This document shows positions 8,679 through 16,556 of a stretch of 64,000 nucleotides of DNA, piece after piece. The stretch's first letter is position 1. The number at the start of each line of letters is the position of its first letter. Source of the DNA: Atopobium fossor DSM 15642. Lineage in GTDB: Bacteria > Actinomycetota > Coriobacteriia > Coriobacteriales > Atopobiaceae. The position numbers and the translations under genes are program-made. The DNA lies in the NCBI RefSeq assembly GCF_000483125.1, contig NZ_KI519553.1, positions 593,124-657,123 of the forward strand, given 5' to 3'. Below the pieces are notes generated by a model. The model searched no databases. It worked only from the letters and a program-made list of their open reading frames with translations, and had not been told where the DNA came from.

Positions 8679-9737
8679 ATGGCAAAGTTAAGCATTGTAG
8701 TACCTATATATAACGTACAAGAATATCTTGTTTCGTGTTTGGATTCCTTACGTGCTCAAACATATACCAATATAGAAGTACTTTGCGTAAACGATGGCTC
8801 GCCTGATGGTTCTCGTGCTATTGCACAAACATATGCAGCACAAGATCATCGTTTTACCGTTATCGATAAGCCCAACGGTGGGCTATCGAGCGCGCGTAAT
8901 ACGGGTATTATGGCTGCTACATCACCCTATATATGCTTCTTGGATGCAGATGATTGTTTTAAGCCACAAGCGTGTGAGCGCATGGTGCATGAATTGGAAT
9001 CCAATCATGCAGATGTATTAGTATTTGGCGGGGAAGCATTTCCGCATTCCGAGACGTATCCGTGGCTAGAAAGCGTGTTATCACCACGTGACATCATCTA
9101 TCATTCCTTTAAGCCAGAACTTCTTTTTACCGAAGCAGTAAAACCTTTTTCTTGGCGTCTTGCTTGTAAAACTGATTTTTTGCGTAAGCATCATATTTTA
9201 TTTAATGAAGCCGTTCGTTACGGAGAGGACCAGGTTTTTGCCTTTAACTTGTTTCCACAATCAAGTAAAACACAGCTGATTTCTGACAAATTGTATGAGT
9301 ATCGCATTGTGCATAAGAACTCTCTTCTCAACAAAATGTTGCAGGATAAGGTTGGCATGCTGCTTGAACATATCAAGATACAGCAGGTAATTTTTGACTT
9401 ATGGAAGCGTTTAGGCATTTTGAAAAACTATGCAAGCTATCAAATGGAATGGCTTGTGGAATTTTATTTGTTTGACGCGCTATCCTTGGATGATCCAGGC
9501 TATGAAACAGTATGGGAAGCAGCACAAAAGCAACTTATGCAAAATTTTGAGCGTCATCACATACAACAAGCACAGCTTATGATTCCTACGAAGAGACTTT
9601 TGCTCGCTTGTTTTGATGGCAAGCATCTTTCTCAAGGCAGGCGTAAACTGCTTGCGTTTTGCTATGTAATAACAAAACGTGGCTTCACAGGTATTGTAAA
9701 AAGAATTCTTCGTGGACGCGCAAAAGTTCATAGCTAG
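8679..9737 (+). CDS. Family 2 glycosyltransferase, copy B'
   Basis: 352 aa GT-A fold transferase, paralogue of copy B (6416-7528). Motifs: SIVVPIYNVQEYL, NDGSPDGS (Pro replaces Thr in the usual DGSTD), GGLSSARNTG, LDADD, KPQACE, PRD, PFSWRLA, YGEDQ. It begins 7 nt after the stop of copy A'. The last 35 residues are basic and hydrophobic, which fits peripheral membrane contact. It is the last gene of the cassette; no clear terminator follows, and the pyr promoter begins about 12 nt downstream. Confidence 0.9.
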   Translation: MAKLSIVVPIYNVQEYLVSCLDSLRAQTYTNIEVLCVNDGSPDGSRAIAQTYAAQDHRFTVIDKPNGGLSSARNTGIMAATSPYICFLDADDCFKPQACERMVHELESNHADVLVFGGEAFPHSETYPWLESVLSPRDIIYHSFKPELLFTEAVKPFSWRLACKTDFLRKHHILFNEAVRYGEDQVFAFNLFPQSSKTQLISDKLYEYRIVHKNSLLNKMLQDKVGMLLEHIKIQQVIFDLWKRLGILKNYASYQMEWLVEFYLFDALSLDDPGYETVWEAAQKQLMQNFERHHIQQAQLMIPTKRLLLACFDGKHLSQGRRKLLAFCYVITKRGFTGIVKRILRGRAKVHS

Positions 9738-9749
9738 GATAACGCTCTG

Positions 9750-9758
9750 TGCTATAGT
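9750..9758 (+). promoter_or_regulatory. Extended -10 promoter of the pyr operon
   Basis: TG-C-TATAGT at 9750-9758, an extended -10 with only one mismatch to TATAAT. No convincing -35 was found at the normal spacing. The predicted start site near 9765 gives a leader of about 115 nt before pyrR. Confidence 0.55.
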
Positions 9759-9775
9759 GCTTTCAGACCTTTAAG

Positions 9776-9795
9776 TGTGGTACGAGATACCCACA
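9776..9795 (+). promoter_or_regulatory. Candidate PyrR-binding hairpin (anti-antiterminator)
   Basis: TGTGGTA (9776-9782) and TACCCACA (9788-9795) form a 7-pair stem with one bulged C, closing the pentaloop CGAGA. The loop fits the NGNGA core of the PyrR-binding loop known from Bacillus pyr leaders, though the closing pairs differ from that consensus. The hairpin uses the same bases (9782-9792) that can otherwise form the antiterminator with 9827-9837, as required for a three-state attenuator. Confidence 0.6.
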
Positions 9796-9827
9796 AGGCG
9801 CACTACAAGATTCATATGCCTTTTTCG

Positions 9828-9866
9828 GATGTCTCGTGTCGCATGACGGCAGGGACATCTTTTTTT
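9828..9866 (+). terminator. Attenuator terminator in the pyr leader
   Basis: GATGTC (9828-9833) pairs with GACATC (9854-9859), with an additional T-G pair and an inner CGTG/CATG helix, followed by seven T (9860-9866). It ends 12 nt before the pyrR start. An upstream strand, 9782-9792, is complementary to 9827-9837 (10 pairs with one wobble and one mismatch) and would break this terminator. Confidence 0.75.
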
Positions 9867-9878
9867 GAAGGGGGTCAT

Positions 9879-10433
9879 ATGGAGCAGCAGCCTAAGGCAA
9901 TCCTCATGGACGAGGCTGCCATGAATCGCGCAATCACCCGTATCGCTCATGAAATTTTGGAACGCAATGAAGGTGCATCGCACCTTGCATTGGTGGGTAT
10001 CGTGCGCCGAGGCGTTTTTTTGGCCGATCGTTTAGCCGATCAAATCGAAAAGATTGAAGGTGTACGTCCTCAAACGGGATCGTTGGATATCAGCTTTTAT
10101 CGCGATGACGTAACGCGTGCTATCGCACCTGTGTTGCATGCAACGGATATCCCCTTTGGTATTGATGACATTGATATTGTCCTGGTAGATGACGTGTTGT
10201 ATACCGGGCGTACCGTTCGTTCAGCACTTGATGCTCTTGTAGATTTAGGCCGTCCTAGCACAGTGCAACTGGCAGTAATGGTGGACCGTGGTCATCGCGA
10301 GCTTCCCATTCGAGCGGATTATGTTGGTAAGAACGTACCTTCGTCTCATGAGGAAGATGTACGTGTGCAAATTACCCCATTTGACCACGAGAATTCCGTG
10401 GGTATTTGGGACATTTTGTCTAAGCAAAACTAG
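9879..10433 (+). CDS. pyrR: PyrR, pyr operon attenuation regulator / uracil phosphoribosyltransferase
   Basis: 184 aa protein of the type I phosphoribosyltransferase fold. In the known family it binds pyr mRNA when UMP/UTP is high and promotes termination, and it can also make UMP from uracil and PRPP. The PRPP loop [18 protein letters not shown] lies at about residues 101-118. ATG 9879 is preceded by GAAGGGGG just after the attenuator T-run. A GTG-initiated extension to 9777 is open but runs through the leader hairpins and is not coding. It is the first gene of pyrR-pyrB-pyrC-pyrK-pyrD-pyrF, 15 nt before pyrB. Confidence 0.95.
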   Translation: MEQQPKAILMDEAAMNRAITRIAHEILERNEGASHLALVGIVRRGVFLADRLADQIEKIEGVRPQTGSLDISFYRDDVTRAIAPVLHATDIPFGIDDIDIVLVDDVLYTGRTVRSALDALVDLGRPSTVQLAVMVDRGHRELPIRADYVGKNVPSSHEEDVRVQITPFDHENSVGIWDILSKQN

Positions 10434-10448
10434 GAGGTGCTTGCCAAG

Positions 10449-11384
10449 ATGCTTTCTGTCAAAAATCTTATCGACACCAACAGCTTGACTGCCGATGATA
10501 TTACGCAAATTCTTGATACTGCGGCTTCATTTGAGCAGGTAAATAGCCGTGCTATTAAAAAAGTTCCCGCTCTACGTGGTCGTACGATTGTAAACTTGTT
10601 CCTCGAGCCATCCACTCGTACACGCAGTTCATTTGAGCTTGCGGAAAAGCGTTTGAGTGCGGATGCTCTTAATATGGGTGGCTCTACCAGCTCTGTTGTA
10701 AAGGGTGAGAGTTTAGCAGACACTATTCAGACCATTGATGCTATGAATGTAGACATGTTTATCTGTCGTGCTAAATTGGCTGGTACGCCCCAAAAAATTT
10801 CCGAGAATACCGATGCTGTTGTTATTAATGCAGGTGATGGCAAGCATCAACATCCTACACAAGCCATGCTGGATTTATATACGATTCGCAAGAACTTTGG
10901 TCACTTAGATGGACTTAAGGTTGCCATTGTAGGTGATCTTAAGCACAGCCGTGTATGTGGCTCTCTTGCACCAGCTCTTAAGACCATGGGCGCAGATGTT
11001 ACCTTGGTAGCTCCTCCAACCTTCCAGGTAGATGATCCACAGTGGTTTGGTTGTTCTCAAACTTCAAGGCTTGACGATGTGTTGGAAGACATGGATGTGG
11101 TCTATATGCTGCGCGTTCAGCTTGAGCGCATGGAAGGTGCTGCCATTCCTTCTCGTCGTGAATACAACCGCCTCTACGGTTTAGATGAAGCTCGTGAGAA
11201 GCGCATGAAGCCTGAGGCAATCGTTTGCCATCCAGGACCTATGAATCGTGGTATGGAAATCAATACAGAAGTTGCAGACTGTGCACGATCAAGGATTTTG
11301 GACCAAGTAAATGCTGGCGTTTTGACACGCATGGCCGAGATGTACCTGCTTTTGGGAGGAGAAAACAATGGCGTTTCTGCTTAA
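10449..11384 (+). CDS. pyrB: Aspartate carbamoyltransferase catalytic subunit PyrB
   Basis: Joins carbamoyl phosphate and aspartate to carbamoyl aspartate, the committed step of UMP synthesis. The protein has 311 aa. The carbamoyl-phosphate loop EPSTRTRSSFE is at residues 53-63 and HPTQAMLDLYT at about 136-146. The aspartate-domain residues include a LRVQLER segment. ATG 10449 lies 11 nt after AGGAGG (10432-10437); an in-frame GTG at 10437 overlaps that ribosome site and is unlikely. There is no pyrI regulatory subunit, so control is expected at the PyrR leader. The gene ends inside pyrC (17 nt overlap). Confidence 0.96.
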   Translation: MLSVKNLIDTNSLTADDITQILDTAASFEQVNSRAIKKVPALRGRTIVNLFLEPSTRTRSSFELAEKRLSADALNMGGSTSSVVKGESLADTIQTIDAMNVDMFICRAKLAGTPQKISENTDAVVINAGDGKHQHPTQAMLDLYTIRKNFGHLDGLKVAIVGDLKHSRVCGSLAPALKTMGADVTLVAPPTFQVDDPQWFGCSQTSRLDDVLEDMDVVYMLRVQLERMEGAAIPSRREYNRLYGLDEAREKRMKPEAIVCHPGPMNRGMEINTEVADCARSRILDQVNAGVLTRMAEMYLLLGGENNGVSA

Positions 11385-12660
11385 GGGTGCTCATGTAGTA
11401 GATCCTGCAGTACAGTTGGATGAGATCTGCGACGTTTTGATTGAGGACGATAAAATCGCCGAGGTTGGTCAAAACCTTACGGCTCCCAAGAATGCTCATA
11501 TTATTGATGCTACAGGTAAGTACTTGGTTCCTGGCTTAGTGGACATGCATGTTCATTTTCGTGATCCTGGCTTTGAGTATAAGGAAACCATCGAGACAGG
11601 TTCTCGTGCTGCCGTACACGGTGGTTTTACCGATGTTGCCACTATGCCCAATACCGACCCTATTACAGACTCTGGTGCCGAGATTCGCTATCAGATTGAT
11701 CGTGCTCGCGAAGCGGGTTACGCCCATGTACGTCCTTTAGGCTCACTTACTCGTGGCGAGAAGGGCGAAGCAATTGCAGAAATCGGTGACATGGTCATGG
11801 AGGGTGCATGCGGCTTTTCTGATGATGGCCACGGTGTTCAATCTGCTGGTATGATGCGCACCTGCATGGAGTATGTCTCGCAATTTGATCGCGTAGCGAT
11901 TGCTCACTGTGAGGATGAATCCCTGTCCAGCCATGGTGTTATTAACGAAGGTCTTGCATCTACCCGTTTGGGTATGTTTGGCTGGCCTGCACTGGGCGAA
12001 GAACTGGAGATTTATCGCGATATTGAACTTTGCCGCCTTACGGGATGTCCCTTGCATATTGCCCACATTTCCACCAAAAAGGGCTTAGATCTGGTTCGTG
12101 CTGCAAAGGCAGACGGTCTTCCTGTAACCTGTGAAGTTACGCCTCATCACTTATTCTTAAGTGAGGAAGACATTACGGATGCATATAACACTCATCTCAA
12201 AATGAATCCTCCTCTGCGCCTTGCATCTGATGCCCAAGCTTTATGCGAAGGTCTTCTTGATGGTTCCATTGACTGTGTGGTAACCGATCATGCTCCTCAT
12301 GCAGCTCACGAGAAGGACTGCGAGTGGGAGATTGCCTTCTTTGGCATTATTGGTCTAGAGACTTCCTTGCCACTTATGCTCACCAAAATGGTGCTTCCTG
12401 GCAAAATGAGTTGGTCAAAACTAGTAGAAGTTATGGCTATTAATCCTCGTCAGATATTGCGCCTTGATCCTGTACGTATTGCTAAGGGTAGTGTGGCAGA
12501 CCTGACGCTTATTGATCCAGAACAGTCTCGTGTTATTACCAAGGAGTATTTCGAGTCCAAATCCAAGAACTCTGCCTTCCTTGGCGATAAGCTCACGGGA
12601 TTTGCAAGTGATGTATTTGTTGCAGGAAAACAGGTAGTTGTCAACGGTGACGTTGCTTAA
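11368..12660 (+). CDS. pyrC: Dihydroorotase PyrC (class I)
   Basis: Cyclises carbamoyl aspartate to dihydroorotate; zinc amidohydrolase of 430 aa, the length of the class I bacterial type rather than the shorter E. coli type. The metal motif is DMHVHFRDPG at residues 59-68 (His61, His63). Further metal ligands are expected in IAHCEDE, LHIAHIST and VTDHAPH. ATG 11368 follows GGGAGGAG and overlaps the end of pyrB, giving translational coupling. After the stop there is a 72 nt gap with an 11 bp hairpin before pyrK. Confidence 0.95.
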   Translation: MAFLLKGAHVVDPAVQLDEICDVLIEDDKIAEVGQNLTAPKNAHIIDATGKYLVPGLVDMHVHFRDPGFEYKETIETGSRAAVHGGFTDVATMPNTDPITDSGAEIRYQIDRAREAGYAHVRPLGSLTRGEKGEAIAEIGDMVMEGACGFSDDGHGVQSAGMMRTCMEYVSQFDRVAIAHCEDESLSSHGVINEGLASTRLGMFGWPALGEELEIYRDIELCRLTGCPLHIAHISTKKGLDLVRAAKADGLPVTCEVTPHHLFLSEEDITDAYNTHLKMNPPLRLASDAQALCEGLLDGSIDCVVTDHAPHAAHEKDCEWEIAFFGIIGLETSLPLMLTKMVLPGKMSWSKLVEVMAINPRQILRLDPVRIAKGSVADLTLIDPEQSRVITKEYFESKSKNSAFLGDKLTGFASDVFVAGKQVVVNGDVA

Positions 12661-12669
12661 TGCTTACTT

Positions 12670-12712
12670 AAATTGCCTCTTGAGCGTATTATTTCGCTGG
12701 AGAGGCAATTTT
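12670..12712 (+). terminator. Stem-loop between pyrC and pyrK (weak terminator or processing site)
   Basis: AAATTGCCTCT (12670-12680) pairs perfectly with AGAGGCAATTT (12701-12711), and an inner AGCG/CGCT helix lies in the loop. Only four T follow on from the stem, so full termination is unlikely. It may reduce expression of pyrK-pyrD-pyrF or mark an RNA cleavage point. Confidence 0.5.
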
Positions 12713-12732
12713 ATAAGGAAGGAAACGTACGC

Positions 12733-13527
12733 ATGAGAACACGCTCTCGTACTCAGCTACATGAATTTACGGTTGTGGATAATGTTCCCGTTGCAGCTGG
12801 TTTGAATAAAATTGTTATTAAATCAGACCTACTTGCTCAAAAAATTATTCCTGGACAGTTTGTACATATTGCCGTTCCTGGTGACGCTTCACACATTGTG
12901 CGTATTCCAGTTTCGTATAGTGCCTCTGATGCTCAGGCTGGTACTGTAGAAATTGTATATGCACTGGTAGGAGAGGGTACCCGTCGTCTTGCAGCTATGA
13001 AACCTGGTGAATGTTCAGATCTTGTTGGTGCCAGTGGTAACGGTTGGCAAATCTATGATGACGATACTCGCGTACTTTTAGTGGCTGGTGGTGTAGGTGT
13101 GACGCCCATCATTGGCTTAGCACGCGAGCTATCCGATTCTCATACTACTTTTGATGTGGTTATTGGTGCTCAGAACAAAGAACGTTTATGGGGCGCAGAT
13201 GAGGCTTTGGCAGCAGGCGCTGCTCAGGTTGTAGTGACTACGGATGATGGTAGTCGTGGCCTTAAGGGCTTTACTACCGATGGCATGAAGCAGCTTTTGA
13301 ATTCTTACTCATATGATCGCGTGTTTACGTGTGGACCTCAAATCATGATGAAAGGCATTGCTCAACTGGCACAGGATTGCAACATTGCTTGTGAAGTGTC
13401 TCTTGAGCGGATGATGACCTGTGGATTTGGCGCATGCCATACGTGCAATGTTGCAATGGTTGCCGGTGGTTATAAGCGCTGCTGCACCGAAGGCCCTGTA
13501 TTCGATGCAACTGAGGTGATGTGGTAA
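12733..13527 (+). CDS. pyrK: Dihydroorotate dehydrogenase electron-transfer subunit PyrK
   Basis: FAD and [2Fe-2S] subunit that passes electrons from PyrD to NAD+ in the type 1B enzyme. The protein has 264 aa in a ferredoxin-reductase layout: FAD-binding beta barrel (about 10-105, with IPGQFVHI and RIPVS), NAD-binding part (about 112-215, with LLVAGGVGVTPIIGLA) and a C-terminal cluster CGFGACHTC followed by CC (about 229-252). ATG 12733 has AAGGAAGG 10 nt upstream; an upstream in-frame start at 12673 would run through the intergenic hairpin. The stop overlaps the pyrD start as TAATG. Confidence 0.95.
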   Translation: MRTRSRTQLHEFTVVDNVPVAAGLNKIVIKSDLLAQKIIPGQFVHIAVPGDASHIVRIPVSYSASDAQAGTVEIVYALVGEGTRRLAAMKPGECSDLVGASGNGWQIYDDDTRVLLVAGGVGVTPIIGLARELSDSHTTFDVVIGAQNKERLWGADEALAAGAAQVVVTTDDGSRGLKGFTTDGMKQLLNSYSYDRVFTCGPQIMMKGIAQLAQDCNIACEVSLERMMTCGFGACHTCNVAMVAGGYKRCCTEGPVFDATEVMW

Positions 13528-14462
13528 TGCAATCTCCTAATCCTACAGTAGATATGTCAGTAAGTTTTGCTGGCATGCCTATGAAAAATCCCATCAATAC
13601 CGCTTCTGGCACCTATGGTCAAGGCTATCAGTTTGAAGCGTTTTACCCCGTTTCTTCTTTGGGTGCCATTACTACTAAGGGTTGCTCTGCACAGCCTTGG
13701 GATGGCAATCCTTCTCCTCGTATGACAGAGATTACTAGTGGAATTATGAACTCTGTTGGCTTAGAAAATCCTGGTATAGAAGCTTTTGTAAAGTCCTATG
13801 GTACCTACCTCACAAATTTAGGTAAGAAGGATACCCGCATTATTGTGCAAGCTGCAGGTCATACCCTTGATGAATATGTTGAGGCTGTCGAGAAGTACGA
13901 GGAGTTTGCTCCGTTTGCAGATGCCATTGAACTCAATGTGAGCTGTCCTAATGTGGCTGCTGGTGGAGCTGCTATGGGAGGTACACCAGAAGGCGCTTGT
14001 GCTGTTATGCATGCAGTACGTAATCGAACCTCCAAGCCACTTATCGTCAAGATGGCTCCTGTTAATGTAGGAGAGATTGCTCGTGCCCTGGAAGATGCTG
14101 GTGCAGATGGCCTTTCTTTAATTAACACCATTCCTGGTATGGCAATCAATGTGCATACTCGTAAAAGCAAGCTTTCTAGGCCATGTGCGGGCATTTCTGG
14201 TCCTGCAATCCATAATATTGCCGTACGCATGGTGTGGGAGGCTTACAAGGCTTGTAAGCTACCTTTATGTGGTATTGGTGGTATTACGAGTGGCGAAGAT
14301 GCAGCCGAGTTTATTTTGGCTGGCGCTACAGCGGTTTCTGTTGGTACTGCAAATCTTGTTGATCCAGGCTCGGCATTACGTATTTTGTCCGAATTAACAC
14401 AATGGGCAGTATCCCAGGGTGTTTCGAATATTTCCGAACTGATTGGAGCGTTTGAATGCTAA
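13527..14462 (+). CDS. pyrD: Dihydroorotate dehydrogenase catalytic subunit PyrD (type 1B)
   Basis: FMN enzyme oxidising dihydroorotate to orotate together with PyrK. The protein has 311 aa with a TIM-barrel pattern. The cysteine of ELNVSCPNV (about residue 139) is the class 1 catalytic base (class 2 enzymes have Ser). INTIPGMAINV and GIGGIT..EDAAEFILAGA mark the phosphate/FMN region. ATG 13527 overlaps the pyrK stop and has GAGGTG 8 nt upstream; GTG 13521 in the same frame is an alternative. The next gene starts inside its last codons. Confidence 0.96.
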   Translation: MQSPNPTVDMSVSFAGMPMKNPINTASGTYGQGYQFEAFYPVSSLGAITTKGCSAQPWDGNPSPRMTEITSGIMNSVGLENPGIEAFVKSYGTYLTNLGKKDTRIIVQAAGHTLDEYVEAVEKYEEFAPFADAIELNVSCPNVAAGGAAMGGTPEGACAVMHAVRNRTSKPLIVKMAPVNVGEIARALEDAGADGLSLINTIPGMAINVHTRKSKLSRPCAGISGPAIHNIAVRMVWEAYKACKLPLCGIGGITSGEDAAEFILAGATAVSVGTANLVDPGSALRILSELTQWAVSQGVSNISELIGAFEC

Positions 14463-15163
14463 GTGCTTCCGAGCGCATTATTGTTGCCCTTGATTGTGAG
14501 CGAGAAGAGGCTTTGAGTCTGGCTCAACGTCTGCGTGGTCACGCACAGTGGGTAAAAGTTGGTATGACCTTATACTATGCGTGCGGTCCAGAGATTGTTC
14601 ACGCTATGCATGATGCCGGTCTCAAAGTATTTCTCGATCTCAAGTTGCATGATATTCCTCATCAAATCCATGGAGCCGCTCGGTCTGCTTCAGACGCTGG
14701 TGCAGATATTTTGTCTATTCATGGTCTTGGTGCTGGGGCAATGATTGCCGCAGCACGTGAAGGTGTGAATGAGGCTGCAGCTAATCGAGAAGATCGTACA
14801 AAGCTCGTTTCTATTACCGTTCTTACAAGTATGAATCAACAATCGCTTGCTTCTATTGGAATTGAGTGTTCCATTGCAGAAGAAGTGCAGCGTTTAGCCA
14901 CTCTTGCGTGTTCTCATGGTTCAGATGGTATTGTGTGTTCTCCTCAGGAAGCCGCGGCTATGCGTACCTTATTGGGCCCTGAGGCGCTTATTGTCACTCC
15001 AGGTGTACGCCCAGCAGGAGCAACTTTGGACGATCAGCAACGCGTGGCGACGCCCGCTCAGGCCATTGCAGACGGCGCTTCTATGATTGTGATTGGTCGT
15101 CCCATTACACAGGCTCAAGATCCTGTGGCAGCTTTTGATGCTATCGTTGAGGAGTTAAAATAG
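14456..15163 (+). CDS. pyrF: Orotidine 5'-phosphate decarboxylase PyrF (group 1)
   Basis: Last step of UMP synthesis. The protein has 235 aa. The catalytic tetrad region DLKLHDIP is at residues 61-68 (Asp61, Lys63, Asp66), VALDCE-like substrate contacts are near residue 11, and the phosphate-gripper region is around VTPGVRPAG (about 180) and VIGRPI (about 213). ATG 14456 overlaps the pyrD stop. It ends the operon as visible here: pyrE and carAB are absent from the window, so orotate phosphoribosyltransferase must be encoded elsewhere. Confidence 0.96.
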   Translation: MLSASERIIVALDCEREEALSLAQRLRGHAQWVKVGMTLYYACGPEIVHAMHDAGLKVFLDLKLHDIPHQIHGAARSASDAGADILSIHGLGAGAMIAAAREGVNEAAANREDRTKLVSITVLTSMNQQSLASIGIECSIAEEVQRLATLACSHGSDGIVCSPQEAAAMRTLLGPEALIVTPGVRPAGATLDDQQRVATPAQAIADGASMIVIGRPITQAQDPVAAFDAIVEELK

Positions 15164-15295
15164 ACCAATTAATGGGAAAATTTGCTAAATAAGTACGAAA
15201 ATTACTGTTAGTTGTGTAAAGTGAGTGGTACAAAAGCATAGTTTCTGCACTTTAGGCTTGATTTTATAGTCTTATATTGCCAAACTATGTTCTCG

Positions 15296-15324
15296 TTGAC
15301 GTGTCAAAGCGCGTTTGTATGCAG
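15296..15324 (+). promoter_or_regulatory. Possible promoter/operator of mihF-gmk-rpoZ-thiI
   Basis: TTGACG at 15296-15301 could act as a -35 with a weak TATGCA at 15318-15323. The same bases form the inverted repeat TTGAC-GT-GTCAA (15296-15307). The remaining gap after pyrF (15164-15366) is AT-rich with no gene or clear terminator. Confidence 0.35.
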
Positions 15325-15366
15325 TTTGCATTAACGATATCTAACAGTTTTGTGTTTGGAGGAAAA

Positions 15367-15675
15367 ATGGCTCTCCCTAACCTCACCCCAGAGCAGCGCA
15401 AGGCCGCTCTCGAGAAGGCAGCAGCTGCCCGTCATGCTCGTGCAGAGCTCCGTGAGAAGATTAAGAACGGCGAGGTTTCTCTCGATAGTGTTCTTAACTC
15501 TGATGATCCCATCGCTAGCCGTCTGAAGGTTTCCGCTCTTATTGAGTCCCTTCCTGGCTATGGCAAGGCAAAGGCTGCTAAGGTCATGGCTGAGCTTGGC
15601 ATTTCTGACTCTCGTCGTGTAAAGGGCTTGGGCGCTCGTCAGCGCGAGCAGCTTCTTGAGGCTCTTTCCAAGTAA
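15367..15675 (+). CDS. mihF: Integration host factor, actinobacterial type (mIHF)
   Basis: Small basic nucleoid protein, 102 aa, that bends DNA and in related actinobacteria is essential. It is unrelated to the IHF/HU fold. The N-terminal 35 residues form a charged helix (LTPEQRKAALEKAAAARHARAE). The C-terminal part contains the helix-two-turn-helix-like segment LPGYGKAKAAKVMAELGI and RRVKGLGARQREQLL. ATG 15367 has GGAGG 5 nt upstream. The stop is immediately followed by the gmk start. The order mihF-gmk-rpoZ is conserved in actinobacteria and is one of the best taxonomic clues in this window. Confidence 0.95.
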   Translation: MALPNLTPEQRKAALEKAAAARHARAELREKIKNGEVSLDSVLNSDDPIASRLKVSALIESLPGYGKAKAAKVMAELGISDSRRVKGLGARQREQLLEALSK

Positions 15676-16242
15676 GTGTCGGCGAATCCAAAACTTTTCG
15701 TCGTATCGGGACCGTCGGGTGCAGGTAAAGGCACTCTGCTTGCAAAATTGCGTGCAGAGCGTCAGGACCTGGGCCTGACGGTTTCGGCAACTACACGTAG
15801 TCCGCGTGACGGCGAAAAAGACGGCATTTCTTATCACTTTCTTTCCGATGCGCAGTTTGATGCCGGTATTGCTGCGGATGATTTTTTGGAGTGGGCAAAC
15901 GTACATGGTCATAAGTATGGCACTCCTAAGTCTGAGGTAAATAAGTGTTTGGCTGCTGGTCAGTCTGTTATTTTGGAAATTGATGTCCAAGGTGCACTTA
16001 TTGTTAAGCAGCGTTTTCCAGAAGCGGTACTCATTTTTATTGAACCTCCTTCACTGGAAGTTCTCGAAAAACGCTTGCGTGATCGGAAAACAGAAGACGA
16101 AGCTTCTATTATGCTTCGTATGGCAAACGCAGCTAAAGAGCTTGCGCTTGCGCCACAATATGACGTACGCGTCGTGAACGATGAGCTTGATTTGGCAGTA
16201 AAGGATTTGGATGCTGCTATCAAGCAACATGAAATGATGTAA
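15676..16242 (+). CDS. gmk: Guanylate kinase Gmk
   Basis: Phosphorylates GMP to GDP with ATP; 188 aa. P-loop SGPSGAGKGTL at residues 11-21. The GMP-binding segment contains TTRSPRDGEKDGISYHF (about 37-53) and the lid R.RKTED. The start is GTG 15676, directly after the mihF TAA with no intergenic base and no strong ribosome site, so translation probably depends on coupling to mihF. rpoZ follows 12 nt after the stop. Confidence 0.95.
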   Translation: MSANPKLFVVSGPSGAGKGTLLAKLRAERQDLGLTVSATTRSPRDGEKDGISYHFLSDAQFDAGIAADDFLEWANVHGHKYGTPKSEVNKCLAAGQSVILEIDVQGALIVKQRFPEAVLIFIEPPSLEVLEKRLRDRKTEDEASIMLRMANAAKELALAPQYDVRVVNDELDLAVKDLDAAIKQHEMM

Positions 16243-16254
16243 GGAGTGTGCTCA

Positions 16255-16548
16255 ATGTCCGTCATTCAGCCACAGATTAACGATCTTCTCGATAAGACCG
16301 AAAATAACCCTTTCTTGCTGTGCTCTATCGCATCCAAACGTGCTTGCGATATTAACGATATGCTTCGTGGTCAGCACTTGCGTGTTACTGCTGTTCAGGC
16401 CGTAGATGACATTACCACTATTGCTTCTGGCAAGGATTCTATTGGTATTGCCATGTCCGAGATTTCTGAGGGTACCTTAGGCTTTGTAAAAGATGCTTTT
16501 GACGAGGACATTAAGGGTGCAAACAGCAAATACGACAAGATTGACTAG
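16255..16548 (+). CDS. rpoZ: RNA polymerase omega subunit RpoZ
   Basis: 97 aa accessory subunit that helps fold and hold beta-prime. The conserved N-terminal core is NPFLLCSIASKRACDINDML (about residues 18-37), followed by VTAVQAVDDI and GKDSIGIAMSEI. ATG 16255 is 8 nt after AAGGAG (16241-16246). A GTG at 16246 in the same frame overlaps the ribosome site and was rejected. The gene is placed directly after gmk, as in many bacteria, and its stop overlaps the region of the thiI start. Confidence 0.92.
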   Translation: MSVIQPQINDLLDKTENNPFLLCSIASKRACDINDMLRGQHLRVTAVQAVDDITTIASGKDSIGIAMSEISEGTLGFVKDAFDEDIKGANSKYDKID

Positions 16549-16556
16549 TGCAAAAT

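Noticed and set aside
9777-9878. GTG-initiated N-terminal extension of pyrR
   Set aside because: It reads through the PyrR-type hairpin and terminator; ATG 9879 has an excellent ribosome site and gives the normal family start.
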